Origin: Mesoflavibacter sp.
GTDB taxonomy: Bacteria; Pseudomonadota; Alphaproteobacteria; UBA8366; Aestuariispiraceae
Reading direction: 5' to 3'
Assembly: GCA_017792345.1 (NCBI GenBank)
Contig: CP051228.1
Span: 1,550,001 to 1,614,000, forward strand
Length of the DNA: 64,000 nt
Shown: in pieces, positions 1 through 7,505 of the stretch
Position numbering within the stretch: the first letter of the stretch is position 1
Layout: each line of letters begins with the position of its first letter
Notes under the pieces: model-generated
Seen by the model: only the letters and a program-made list of their open reading frames with translations
The model's database searches: none
Told to the model about the DNA's origin: nothing
Program-made: the position numbers and the translations under genes

Positions 1-70
1 CCGCCACATGACGAACGCCCTCGTCCAGATCGGAAGCGACGATTGTGATGTGGTCGAGACGATAAGTCAT
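1..70 (-). CDS. VOC/glyoxalase-like protein, N-terminal fragment (runs off left edge)
   Basis: Only the first 23 codons are visible, beginning at an ATG at 70 on the minus strand and reading MTYRLDHITIVASDLDEGVR. The pattern of a short strand, 'DHITI', then 'ASDLDEGV' is the usual opening of vicinal-oxygen-chelate (glyoxalase-like) proteins, where the His is often a metal ligand. A purine-rich ribosome site (AAAGGGA) lies just upstream. It follows the hydrolase gene by about 10 bases, so it is probably the third gene of the ArsR-led operon. Substrate and exact family cannot be judged from this fragment. Confidence 0.6.
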   Translation of the reverse strand, partial: MTYRLDHITIVASDLDEGVRHVA

Positions 71-80
71 GGTGTCCCTT

Positions 81-1001
81 TCAATTCAGGAAAGCGTTGA
101 GCGCGTCATAGGCTTCGTCCGGCGCCTCTTCCGGAATGAAATGGCCGCCCGGCATCGGGGCGACACGGAGGGTATCCGCCCATCCGGCCCAGATCGCCGC
201 CATATCGAAATGCCGGGCCGCGACGCCGTCTTCGCCCCACATTGCCAGGGTTGGGCAGGCGATGCGGCGGCCGGTCGCCCGGTCCGCGCGGTCGTGATCC
301 CGGTCCATCGTCAACCCCGCGCGAAAGCATTCGCACATCGCCGTGACCGCGTCGGGCGTCGCGGCGGAACTCAGATAAACGTCCATTGCGATGTCTTCAT
401 AGGGCACGCCTTCCGGCGACAGGCCGGTCAGAATCTCCCGCACGAAACCGGCCGGGTCCCCGGCGATCAGCCGCTCCGGCACCGGGTGCGGCTGGGTCAG
501 GAAGAAAAAATAGTAATAATCCTGGGCCAGGTCGGCGCTGACACCGTCATAGAAATCCAGGGCCGGAACGATATCCATGACCGCCAGGCGTTCGACCCTT
601 TCCGGGAAATCCAGCGCCAGGCGCCGTGCCACCCGCGCGCCCCGGTCATGGCCGACCAACCGGAACCGGTCGTGCCCCAGGCTGCGCATGACGGCGGCCT
701 GTTCCGCCGCTATCGCGCGTTTGGAATACGCAATATGGCCGGCCGTGCGGCCCGGCTTGTGACTTTCCCCGCGTCCGCGCAAGTCGGTCAGGATGACAGT
801 GTGGTTCTCCGCCAGACGCGGCGCCAGCTTGTGCCAACACAGATGGGTCTGCGGATCGCCATGCAGCATCAGCAGCGGCGGCCCGTCCCCGGCGGTCAGC
901 ACCCGGACCGGCCCGTTCCCGACATCCACGAATGTGCGCGTGAACCCGGGCAACAGCCGCGCATCCGCCTCTTCAAAGAGAGTCACGGACCCACCGCCCA
1001 T
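81..1001 (-). CDS. alpha/beta hydrolase, haloacetate-dehalogenase-like
   Basis: This 306-residue protein has the alpha/beta-hydrolase layout of fluoroacetate/haloacetate dehalogenases and related epoxide hydrolases. The oxyanion region is HGDPQTHLCW (about residue 47), the nucleophile elbow is GHDRGAR (Asp119, with the Arg pair that binds a carboxylate in the dehalogenases), the acid is probably Asp143 (MDIVP), and the base is the His of PGGHF near the C terminus. The halide-pocket positions that are His-Trp in characterised fluoroacetate dehalogenase read Tyr164-Phe165 here, in the segment DYYYFFFLTQP, so true defluorination is doubtful. Its start overlaps the end of the upstream ArsR gene by 29 bases, indicating a common transcript. 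A small hydrolase or epoxide-hydrolase role is equally possible. Confidence 0.85.
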   Translation of the reverse strand: MGGGSVTLFEEADARLLPGFTRTFVDVGNGPVRVLTAGDGPPLLMLHGDPQTHLCWHKLAPRLAENHTVILTDLRGRGESHKPGRTAGHIAYSKRAIAAEQAAVMRSLGHDRFRLVGHDRGARVARRLALDFPERVERLAVMDIVPALDFYDGVSADLAQDYYYFFFLTQPHPVPERLIAGDPAGFVREILTGLSPEGVPYEDIAMDVYLSSAATPDAVTAMCECFRAGLTMDRDHDRADRATGRRIACPTLAMWGEDGVAARHFDMAAIWAGWADTLRVAPMPGGHFIPEEAPDEAYDALNAFLN

Positions 1002-1278
1002 AATCGCTCAATCCTTCCTCGTTCCGGGAGAAGAAGGACCACTGGCCGATGCGCCGGACGGACAGGAACCCGGCGCGCCGCAGCTGGTCCAAATGGCGGC
1101 TGGCCGTGGGCTGACTCATCTGCAGCTTTTCGGCGATGAGGGTGACACAGACGCCGATTTCCGCCGGATCTCCGGTCATCTGATGGGCGAAATGGGATCC
1201 AGGGTCTTTCAACCAGTCCAGGATCTTCATCCGCGCATCGCTGGCCAGCGCCTTGGCCTGTTCTATTCGGTCCGTCAT
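973..1278 (-). CDS. ArsR-family helix-turn-helix transcriptional regulator
   Basis: This 101-residue protein is a winged-helix regulator of the ArsR/SmtB superfamily. It opens with an ASDARMKILDWLKD helix and carries the recognition-helix segment MSQPTASRHLDQLRRAGFL at about residues 53-72, followed by the wing (VRRIGQWSFFSRN). No CxC metal-binding motif is present; the lone Cys lies in 'IGVCVTLI', so metal sensing in the classic way is unlikely and a small-molecule or other signal is more plausible. It is the first gene of the operon with the downstream hydrolase and VOC gene. A perfect inverted repeat begins 8 bases upstream of its start codon and suggests autoregulation. Confidence 0.88.
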   Translation of the reverse strand: MTDRIEQAKALASDARMKILDWLKDPGSHFAHQMTGDPAEIGVCVTLIAEKLQMSQPTASRHLDQLRRAGFLSVRRIGQWSFFSRNEEGLSDYGRWVRDSL

Positions 1279-1285
1279 GAAATTT

Positions 1286-1309
1286 GTATATAGCTATATT
1301 GCTATATAC
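1286..1309. promoter_or_regulatory. palindromic operator upstream of the ArsR-family gene
   Basis: The 9-base arms GTATATAGC (1286-1294) and GCTATATAC (1301-1309) are perfect inverted repeats separated by six bases. The element lies just upstream of the ArsR-family start codon at 1278 and is AT-rich, so it could also contain the -10 region. A dyad in this place is typical of an autoregulatory ArsR operator. Binding is an inference. Confidence 0.7.
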
Positions 1310-1366
1310 GCAATGAACAATTTTCCGATCCCAAACTCCGTATCCGAGATGTGCGACGAAACTTTC

Positions 1367-3958
1367 CTAGCGGCCTTGTGCGGATTTCTTCCCGACGACC
1401 AGATCCTGCAGCACAGCGAAGGGGGAATCGGGATTTGGACGGGCCGGGCTCGGCTTGGCGGACTGTTGCTTCTTGTGTCCTTTGCGCTTCGCACCGCGGT
1501 TTCGGGAGACCGGGACGAAGGCGGCGTTCGGCGAGTCCCCGGTGGCTTCCTGTTTGAAGCCCAGCGCCCGCAATACACCGGGAAGTGCCGGATCGTCCGC
1601 CGCCAGACCCAGCCGGGCGCAGAATTCGACATCGGGCTCGAATCGGGCCCCCTTCTTCCGATTGCGCAACTGCGCCGCCAGTTGCTCCCACCGATCCAGG
1701 CGCAGCGCAATCGGCCCCAGCGGCGCGTAACCCAGCAACGGCCAGACCTGTTCCGGAACCCGGTCGGAGGGCAGGCTGGGTGCGGTCGTGTTCGGGATTT
1801 CCGGCACCGGGCGTCCCGACGCAGCGGCCCAGAGGATCGCCCGGGCGCGCACGGCCTTCACGTCCAGAATCCCGGACAGATAGATCCAGTCGCGACCCAG
1901 CCGCAGTCCCGCCTTGGTCAGGGCCGCCCGCGCGTCGTCGCCCATCGCCTTCAGATTGTCCCGCGCCTCCCGCCGCGCCATCGCGCCAAGCCCTTCGCGC
2001 AGCTGGAACAGAAGTCCCCGGGCCGGCGAATCCAGATCGGCGGCGGACACGTCCGGGGTGTAGAGCGCCGGGAGACGGCGGCGCAGATATCCGTCCAGGA
2101 AGGACTGGGCCCGCAGCCGGACCCGCTCCGCCAGGACCGATTCCGACAGCGAATGGCTCAACAGGACACAGCGCGGCGACAGCAGGGAATCGCCGCGTTC
2201 CACCCGGGCGATCTCACGGCCCTGCCAGGTGATGCGGCCTTCCGGCGTCATGCCGAAGGCCTGGTCTTCGGATTGTTCGACGGCCTGCACCCGGCGCGGC
2301 GCGTCGGATGTCAGCGCGCGGTGGGCGGCGGCCATCAGGGCCTTTGCCTCGCGCCGGTCGGCGGCCTCATGCGGCAGGAACCGCAAGCCCTCCATATGGC
2401 CGACAACGTGGCCTTCGACGATGACCTGGCCCTTGGCGTTGACGGCGGACAGCATTTCCGCCCCCTCCGCGCCGCGCGACCGGCCGATCACCGCCGCGCG
2501 CCGATCGACGAACCGGTCGGTCAGCCGCTGATGCAGGGCGTCGGACAGGGAATCCTCGATCTGGCGGGTGCGCATCTGCCAATCGGCGGCGCCGTCCAGC
2601 CAATCGGCGCGGTGCGTGATATAGGTCCAGGTCCGGATATGAGCCAGCCGCGCCGTCAGGGTGTCGATATCGCCGTCGGTCCGGTCCAACCGTTCGATAT
2701 GCCCGGCGACCCAATCGGTCGGCAACCGACCGTCCCGGTCGACCAGATGGGTGAACAGGCTGGCCACCAGCGTCGCATGATGTTCCGGCATGGTCTTGCG
2801 GAAGTCCGGCACCTGGCAGACATCCCACAGCAATTGGACACGGTCGCGGCTGCCGGTGCGTTGTTCCACCGCCGCTTCCCGCATCAGCGCGGCCAGGACC
2901 AGCTGATCGTCGGCGTCGCGCGCGCGGACCAGTTCGTCACGGCCGGAATATTCGTTCAAACTGGCATAGAGGCGTTCGGGTGTGGCGAAGTCCAGGGCCC
3001 GATTGCGCCAGTAGATCTGTTTGACCGGGGGATAATCGTGCTCTTCCACGCGGCGCAGAATTTCCGGGTCTGGCGGTTTCATATTGTTGGTCACGCCGAA
3101 CGTGCCGTCATTCATATGCCGCCCAGCGCGGCCCGCGATCTGACCGATCTCCGGGGCCGTCAGCATCCGCCGCCGCGCCCCGTCGAATTTGCGAAGCTGG
3201 GCAAAGGCGACATGGTCCACATCCATATTCAGGCCCATGCCGATCGCATCCGTCGCCACCAGATAGTCGACTTCGCCGGCCTGATACATCTCGACCTGTG
3301 CGTTTCTGGTGCGCGGGCTGAGCGCGCCAAGCACCACCGCCGTCCCGCCGCGCGTCTGGCGCAGGGCCTCCGCCAATTCATATACCTGATCCACCGAGAA
3401 GGCGACGACCGCGCTGCGCCGCTTCAGACGGCTGAGCTTTTTCTCCCCGGCCCAGGACAGGGTCGACAGCCGTTCGCGCCCCTCAATCTCCGCATCGGGG
3501 ACCAGCAGCCGGATTATTTCCGTCATGCTGTCCGAGCCCAGGAACATCGTCTCGTGACGGCCGCGGGCGTGCAGCAACCGGTCGGTGAAGATATGACCGC
3601 GTTCCGGATCGGCACAGAGCTGGATTTCGTCGATAGCCAGGAAATCGACATCCCGGTCCATCGGCATTGCCTCGACCGTGCATACCAGAAACCGGGGATT
3701 CGGGGGGATGATCTTCTCCTCCCCCGTGATCAGCGCGACCGAGGCACGCCCGGCCCGGTCGACGATCCTGTCATAGTTTTCCCGCGCCAGAAGGCGCAGC
3801 GGAAAACCGATCATGCCGGTGGCATGCCCCAGCATGCGTTCGACGGCCAGGAAGGTCTTGCCGGTATTGGTCGGCCCCAAGACGGCGCGGATTGACCCGC
3901 GGCGGCGCGAGGGTGTCGCGCGTGACGGTCCCGGTGCGGGCGCGTTTCGTCCTGTCAT
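1367..3958 (-). CDS. Suv3-like ATP-dependent RNA helicase
   Basis: This 863-residue superfamily 2 helicase resembles mitochondrial Suv3, whose relatives are widespread in alphaproteobacteria. Visible motifs are Walker A GPTNTGKT (residues 28-35), the motif II box DEIQ (111-114), the 'ATDAIGMGLN' segment of the second RecA domain, and motif VI QIAGRAGR near residue 276. The middle and C-terminal part carries the extended Suv3-type domain, and the last 40 residues are rich in Lys, Arg, Ser and Pro (KRKGHKKQQ), probably a nucleic-acid-binding tail. In mitochondria Suv3 unwinds RNA for a degradosome; a role in RNA turnover is expected but not proven here. It starts at an ATG at 3958 and is divergent from the TetR-family gene. 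Confidence 0.88.
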   Translation of the reverse strand: MTGRNAPAPGPSRATPSRRRGSIRAVLGPTNTGKTFLAVERMLGHATGMIGFPLRLLARENYDRIVDRAGRASVALITGEEKIIPPNPRFLVCTVEAMPMDRDVDFLAIDEIQLCADPERGHIFTDRLLHARGRHETMFLGSDSMTEIIRLLVPDAEIEGRERLSTLSWAGEKKLSRLKRRSAVVAFSVDQVYELAEALRQTRGGTAVVLGALSPRTRNAQVEMYQAGEVDYLVATDAIGMGLNMDVDHVAFAQLRKFDGARRRMLTAPEIGQIAGRAGRHMNDGTFGVTNNMKPPDPEILRRVEEHDYPPVKQIYWRNRALDFATPERLYASLNEYSGRDELVRARDADDQLVLAALMREAAVEQRTGSRDRVQLLWDVCQVPDFRKTMPEHHATLVASLFTHLVDRDGRLPTDWVAGHIERLDRTDGDIDTLTARLAHIRTWTYITHRADWLDGAADWQMRTRQIEDSLSDALHQRLTDRFVDRRAAVIGRSRGAEGAEMLSAVNAKGQVIVEGHVVGHMEGLRFLPHEAADRREAKALMAAAHRALTSDAPRRVQAVEQSEDQAFGMTPEGRITWQGREIARVERGDSLLSPRCVLLSHSLSESVLAERVRLRAQSFLDGYLRRRLPALYTPDVSAADLDSPARGLLFQLREGLGAMARREARDNLKAMGDDARAALTKAGLRLGRDWIYLSGILDVKAVRARAILWAAASGRPVPEIPNTTAPSLPSDRVPEQVWPLLGYAPLGPIALRLDRWEQLAAQLRNRKKGARFEPDVEFCARLGLAADDPALPGVLRALGFKQEATGDSPNAAFVPVSRNRGAKRKGHKKQQSAKPSPARPNPDSPFAVLQDLVVGKKSAQGR

Positions 3959-4046
3959 GCGAAGAGCCTAGACGAATCTCGGGGCGAGGTGAACCGGAAC
4001 CCGATGATTCCGGTCAGCATTCATTAATTTTTCATACGAATAATAA

Positions 4047-4064
4047 ATTGAACGATCAATCAAT
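4047..4064. promoter_or_regulatory. BetI-like operator in the divergent promoter region
   Basis: The 18-base dyad has arms ATTGA (4047-4051) and TCAAT (4060-4064) around a central GATC, mismatched only at two positions on each side. From memory it closely resembles the published operator of the choline-responsive repressor BetI (ATTGAACG...CAATCAAT type). It sits 50 bases upstream of the BetI-like TetR gene and about 90 bases upstream of the divergent helicase gene. Confidence 0.6.
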
Positions 4065-4113
4065 AAATGGTTGGATGAAACAACAGATTGATCTTTATGG
4101 GGATTAGGGGGCC

Positions 4114-4704
4114 GTGGCGCGCCGATCGATCGAAGAAATCCGCCGGCAGGAACTGGTCGAGGCCTGCCTTGCCGTCGTCGCGGAGGAAGGGCACGACGCG
4201 GCAACGACCCAGCGCATCGCGGCGCGGGCGGAAACCTCGGCCGGGATCGTCCACCATTATTTCGGCGACAAGGCGAGCCTGCTGCAGGCGGCAATGCGGT
4301 CCGTCCGCACCCCGGTGGCCGACGCCTATCGCGACCGCCTGACGGCCGGCGGGATCGCGGACGGGTCCGGCCGCGCGGCCCTGTCCGCCTGTATCGACGC
4401 CCATCTGGATCCGTCGATCCTGACGGTGCGGCGCGCGGCGGCATGGCTGCAATTCACCTCGCGGGTCGCCTATGTGCCGGATTACGCCCGGATCCACGCC
4501 GCGATTCGCTGCCGCCAGATCGCCGCCCTGCGCCGGTCGCTCCGCGGCATGTCGGCCGATCCCGGTGCGGCGCCGGCGGTGGCCTTGCGGCTGGCGATCG
4601 CCATCGACGGGTTCTGGGCCGAATGCGCGACCCGGGAAGGCGGATTGATGCCCGGCGAGGCACGCGCGGCGATCGATGCCATCCTGTCCGATTCCGTTTT
4701 GTAA
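4114..4704 (+). CDS. TetR-family regulator, BetI-like
   Basis: This 196-residue protein begins at a GTG (MARRSIEEIRRQELVEACL). The N-terminal helix-turn-helix reads TTQRIAARAETSAGIVHHYF followed by GDKASLLQAAM at residues 30-60, the spacing and wording of BetI, the repressor of choline-to-glycine-betaine genes. The C-terminal ligand domain ends with 'AIDGFWAECATREGGLMPGEAR', also BetI-like. A dyad matching the BetI operator lies upstream. No betA/betB genes are in the window; the only choline-related gene is the choline-sulfatase at about 31.5 kb. It could equally respond to another quaternary amine. The start could be moved slightly, but the helix-turn-helix fixes the frame. Confidence 0.82.
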   Translation: MARRSIEEIRRQELVEACLAVVAEEGHDAATTQRIAARAETSAGIVHHYFGDKASLLQAAMRSVRTPVADAYRDRLTAGGIADGSGRAALSACIDAHLDPSILTVRRAAAWLQFTSRVAYVPDYARIHAAIRCRQIAALRRSLRGMSADPGAAPAVALRLAIAIDGFWAECATREGGLMPGEARAAIDAILSDSVL

Positions 4705-4734
4705 CCGACCGCGGAGAGGGATAGGCTTCCGGCC

Positions 4735-5451
4735 ATGACGTACCGTTCGATCCGTTCATCCCTGCATTTGGCCGTATTGGCGCTGTTCGTGGCGCTGACG
4801 GCCAGCTGTTACCTGCCGAACAAGTTCGAATTGACCATGCAGGTCGCCCCCGACGGGCGCTACGCCGTCGCCTATGACGGCACCCTGACGCAACTTCTTT
4901 TCCTGCAGCGGATCGGCAGCGGCGAATTGCAGGGCCATGCGATCGACGAATATGTCGGCATCTACGAAAACGAGATGCGGCGCAATTCCGGCTTCAAGGA
5001 AGTCACCTATCTGGGCAATGCCGAATATCAGGTGAAATACGAAAAGCAGGGCAGCCTGGCGAAGGAGAAGCAATACAGCTTCCCGACCCGCCGGGGGATC
5101 GTACTGGGCCTGCGGCGCTGGACCGCCGAAAGCGCGCAGGACTATATCGCCCGGTTCGAGGCGACCGGCCACCCGGCTCTGCAATCGCTGGCCGAGGCCG
5201 GATTCGCACGCGAACCCCATATCATGGAGCTGTTCGGCGACCGGCTGCCGGCCAAGATGCGCCAGGATTTGATTGCCAACGGCTTCTGGATACAGGGCGA
5301 GATCCGGATCTGGACCGCCGCCAAAGTGGGCTATCACAACGCCAACCGCGTCGTCGAAGGCAATCCCAGCCTGTATATCTGGAGCGTCGACGATTTGAAC
5401 CAACCGTCACCGCATATGATTCTGGCCTGGACGCCCCCATCCGCAAATTAG
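4735..5451 (+). CDS. predicted outer-membrane/periplasmic lipoprotein of unknown function
   Basis: This 238-residue protein has a signal peptide with a hydrophobic core (LAVLALFVALTASC) and a lipobox LTAS-Cys around residue 25, so it should be lipidated and exported. The mature part is mixed alpha/beta with no motif I recognise; the start of the mature domain (ELTMQVAPDGRYAVAYDGTL) suggests a beta-rich fold. It lies 30 bases after the TetR gene and 43 bases before the DUF350 gene, all on the plus strand, so the three downstream genes may form an envelope-related unit. Function unknown. Confidence 0.72.
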   Translation: MTYRSIRSSLHLAVLALFVALTASCYLPNKFELTMQVAPDGRYAVAYDGTLTQLLFLQRIGSGELQGHAIDEYVGIYENEMRRNSGFKEVTYLGNAEYQVKYEKQGSLAKEKQYSFPTRRGIVLGLRRWTAESAQDYIARFEATGHPALQSLAEAGFAREPHIMELFGDRLPAKMRQDLIANGFWIQGEIRIWTAAKVGYHNANRVVEGNPSLYIWSVDDLNQPSPHMILAWTPPSAN

Positions 5452-5494
5452 AACCCGTCCGCCGACCATTCATCGCAACAGGACTGTATAGCCC

Positions 5495-5914
5495 ATGGAA
5501 TTCGCCCCGATCCTGCAAAGCCTGCTGGCCGGTTTTCCTTATCTATTGCTGCATTTCGGACTGACCTTGGCGATCTGGATCGCCGGCGTCGTGCTGTACG
5601 CCTATTCCACGCCCTATCACGAGCTGACCCTGATCCGGCAGAACAATGTCGCCGCCGCGGTCACGCTGGCCGCCGCGATGCTGGGCCTCGCCCTGCCGCT
5701 GGCATTTGCGATGGCGTCCAGCGTAAACGCCGCAGACATCCTGGTCTGGGGGGCGGTTACCGTCATTCTGCAGATCCTGGTGTTCCGCGCGATCGACCTG
5801 GTGCTGCGCGGCCTGCCGGCGCGCATCGAAGCGGGCGAAATCGGCCCGGCCATCATGGTTTCCGCCGCGAAACTGTCCGTCGCCGCCTTCAACGCGGCGG
5901 CGGTATCCGGATAG
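5495..5914 (+). CDS. DUF350-family inner-membrane protein
   Basis: This 139-residue protein has about four hydrophobic segments (residues 10-38, 50-72, 80-102 and 118-138). The motif YAYSTPYHELTLIRQNN followed by AAAVTLAAAMLGLALPLA is the conserved core of the DUF350 family of small bacterial membrane proteins, whose biochemical role is unknown. It begins 43 bases after the lipoprotein gene and ends 15 bases before the protease gene. DUF350 genes often sit beside genes for envelope proteins, which fits this context. Confidence 0.82.
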   Translation: MEFAPILQSLLAGFPYLLLHFGLTLAIWIAGVVLYAYSTPYHELTLIRQNNVAAAVTLAAAMLGLALPLAFAMASSVNAADILVWGAVTVILQILVFRAIDLVLRGLPARIEAGEIGPAIMVSAAKLSVAAFNAAAVSG

Positions 5915-5929
5915 AACGGACCCGCCGGC

Positions 5930-6772
5930 ATGCGTCCCGTCGATATAGGCGCGCTGCTGATCCTGTTCGGCGTTCTGGCAGCATCGCTGCTGGGCGCCTT
6001 CGGGGGCGAAAAGGATGTTCAGCGCGGCCCCGGTGAAAAGAGGCGCCCGATGCCGACGGGTCCGGCCCTGCCCGATCCCAGTCCCCGCGATCCCGTCATC
6101 CAGATTCAGGGCGGCGGGCCGAAGAAGAACAGTATCGGGACCGCCTTTTCCCTGGATTCCGACGGCATCTGGATGACCGCACGCCATGTCGTCGACGGCT
6201 GCAAGACGGTCGGGATCGAACGCCGTTCGGGCGAGGCCGTCCGGGCCGGCAAAATCTGGATTCACCCCGACGCCGACCTGGCGATCCTGTCCGATACCTT
6301 GAGGACACCGGCCCTGGAGATCGCGGAGCGGCTTCCGACCGTCGGAGAGACGGGGTTCGGCGTCGGCTATCCGCAGGGAATACCGGCGGAGGTCACCGGG
6401 ACCTTGATCGGCCGCGCCGTATCGGTCGCGCTGCATCGGAACGAGCGTGCGGAGCCCGTCCTGACCTGGGCGGAATCGCGGCGCTATCCCGATTTCGAAG
6501 GAACGCTGGGCGGCATCAGCGGCGGGCCATTGTTTGTGTCCGAAGGCCGCGTGGCCGGCGTCGTCATCTCCGGTTCGCCACGGCGGGGCCGCTTCAATAC
6601 CGCCGCCCCGCGCAGTTTCCCCGCTGCGATCGCTGCGGCGCAACTGACCCCGGACCGGCGGGACCGGTACTTCACCTTCCCGGATTACATCGACGAGACG
6701 TCAATCGACGGGCTTGGCGACGCCTTGCGCAGCGCCGGCGCAGTGGCGCTGGTGTATTGTTTGGTCGAATAA
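5930..6772 (+). CDS. trypsin-like serine protease, membrane-anchored
   Basis: This 280-residue protein begins with a hydrophobic segment (IGALLILFGVLAASLLGAF) that is either a signal anchor or an uncleaved signal. It is followed by a Pro-rich linker and a chymotrypsin-fold domain. The catalytic triad is visible: His in TARHVVDG (about residue 85), Asp in HPDADLAIL (about 110) and Ser in GGISGGPLF (about 199). No PDZ domain follows, so it is a short DegP-unlike protease. It should act in the periplasm, with unknown substrates. Co-directional with the lipoprotein and DUF350 genes. Confidence 0.85.
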   Translation: MRPVDIGALLILFGVLAASLLGAFGGEKDVQRGPGEKRRPMPTGPALPDPSPRDPVIQIQGGGPKKNSIGTAFSLDSDGIWMTARHVVDGCKTVGIERRSGEAVRAGKIWIHPDADLAILSDTLRTPALEIAERLPTVGETGFGVGYPQGIPAEVTGTLIGRAVSVALHRNERAEPVLTWAESRRYPDFEGTLGGISGGPLFVSEGRVAGVVISGSPRRGRFNTAAPRSFPAAIAAAQLTPDRRDRYFTFPDYIDETSIDGLGDALRSAGAVALVYCLVE

Positions 6773-7151
6773 GGTAACGAAACACCGCGAACGCACCCCA
6801 TCAATCAGGCATTTTCATGCCGATTGTTAGGAAAATCCGGCTCCGAATGAAACTTTCGTTCGGGCTTAGAGATGAATAAGGACAAAATTGTTCTTATCAT
6901 TTATAGAAAATGCCATCCATCAAAACAAAATGTTGTGTTGTGTCAAAGCTGTGACCAATACTTTTAGAATTATCTAAATTTAGAGTTACATTTACAAATC
7001 AAAACCAAATAAATCTCCATCACTTTAGTTCCACATCCAAATCGATACTCGTTGCGTTTCAAATCGGACTTTTTGAATGTGGATACCGGCAATCCGCCAA
7101 GAATTCGGCACAACTGCCGGCTTCGTGTCTTGCAGAGAGGAGGATAGGTCT
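6773..7151. other. AT-rich intergenic region upstream of the Flp pilin gene
   Basis: No coding sequence is supported in these ~380 bases. The tract from about 6880 to 7050 is much richer in A and T than the surrounding genes. It holds a perfect 12-base palindrome TCTAAATTTAGA at 6973-6984 and an imperfect dyad CGAATGAAA/TTTCGTTCG at 6844-6862. The pilin ribosome site (GAGAGGAGG) is at its right end. It most likely contains the regulated pilin promoter; I cannot assign -35/-10 boxes with confidence. Confidence 0.55.
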
Positions 7152-7385
7152 ATGCTGACAAAGAAAATCACAGGTTTCCTGAAAGATGAATCCGGGGCGA
7201 CAGCCATCGAATACGGTCTGATCGCAGGTTTGGTCTCTGTGGCCGCCATCGGCGCGCTGCAATTGATGGGGACTTCGCTGGTCGACATCTTCACGGTCGT
7301 CCAGACCGAGCTGGACAACGCGGCGCAATCCGCGACCGGCAGTGCCGGCGGCGGTGGCGGCGAAGGCGGTGGCGGCACCGAGTAA
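7152..7385 (+). CDS. flp: Flp/TadA-type IVb pilin subunit
   Basis: This 77-residue prepilin is the structural subunit of the Tad (tight adherence) pilus. The start at 7152 is chosen because it has a strong GAGAGGAGG ribosome site and gives the normal short leader MLTKKITGFLKDESG. The processing site is Gly-Ala/Thr-Ala-Ile-Glu-Tyr, and the hydrophobic helix TAIEYGLIAGLVSVAAIGAL is the canonical Flp motif with the Glu-Tyr pair. The C terminus is unusual: after residue 58 it becomes a Gly-rich tail (SAGGGGGEGGGGTE). It is followed by the prepilin peptidase gene and the rest of the Tad machine. Confidence 0.93.
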   Translation: MLTKKITGFLKDESGATAIEYGLIAGLVSVAAIGALQLMGTSLVDIFTVVQTELDNAAQSATGSAGGGGGEGGGGTE

Positions 7386-7505
7386 GCGCGACACGGCCCC
7401 GTTGGGAATGGGGCGGAATCCGGCGCGGGGGATAATAGCGCCTGGTTCCGCCTCCCAACGGGAAGGCGGCTTGCGATCACGACGCACCGAGAGGGACCGG
7501 TAGCG

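Noticed and set aside
1253-3895. 880-codon open frame on the plus strand
   Set aside because: It overlaps the Suv3-like helicase fully on the other strand; the helicase has clear motifs and this reading has none. It is a high-GC shadow frame.
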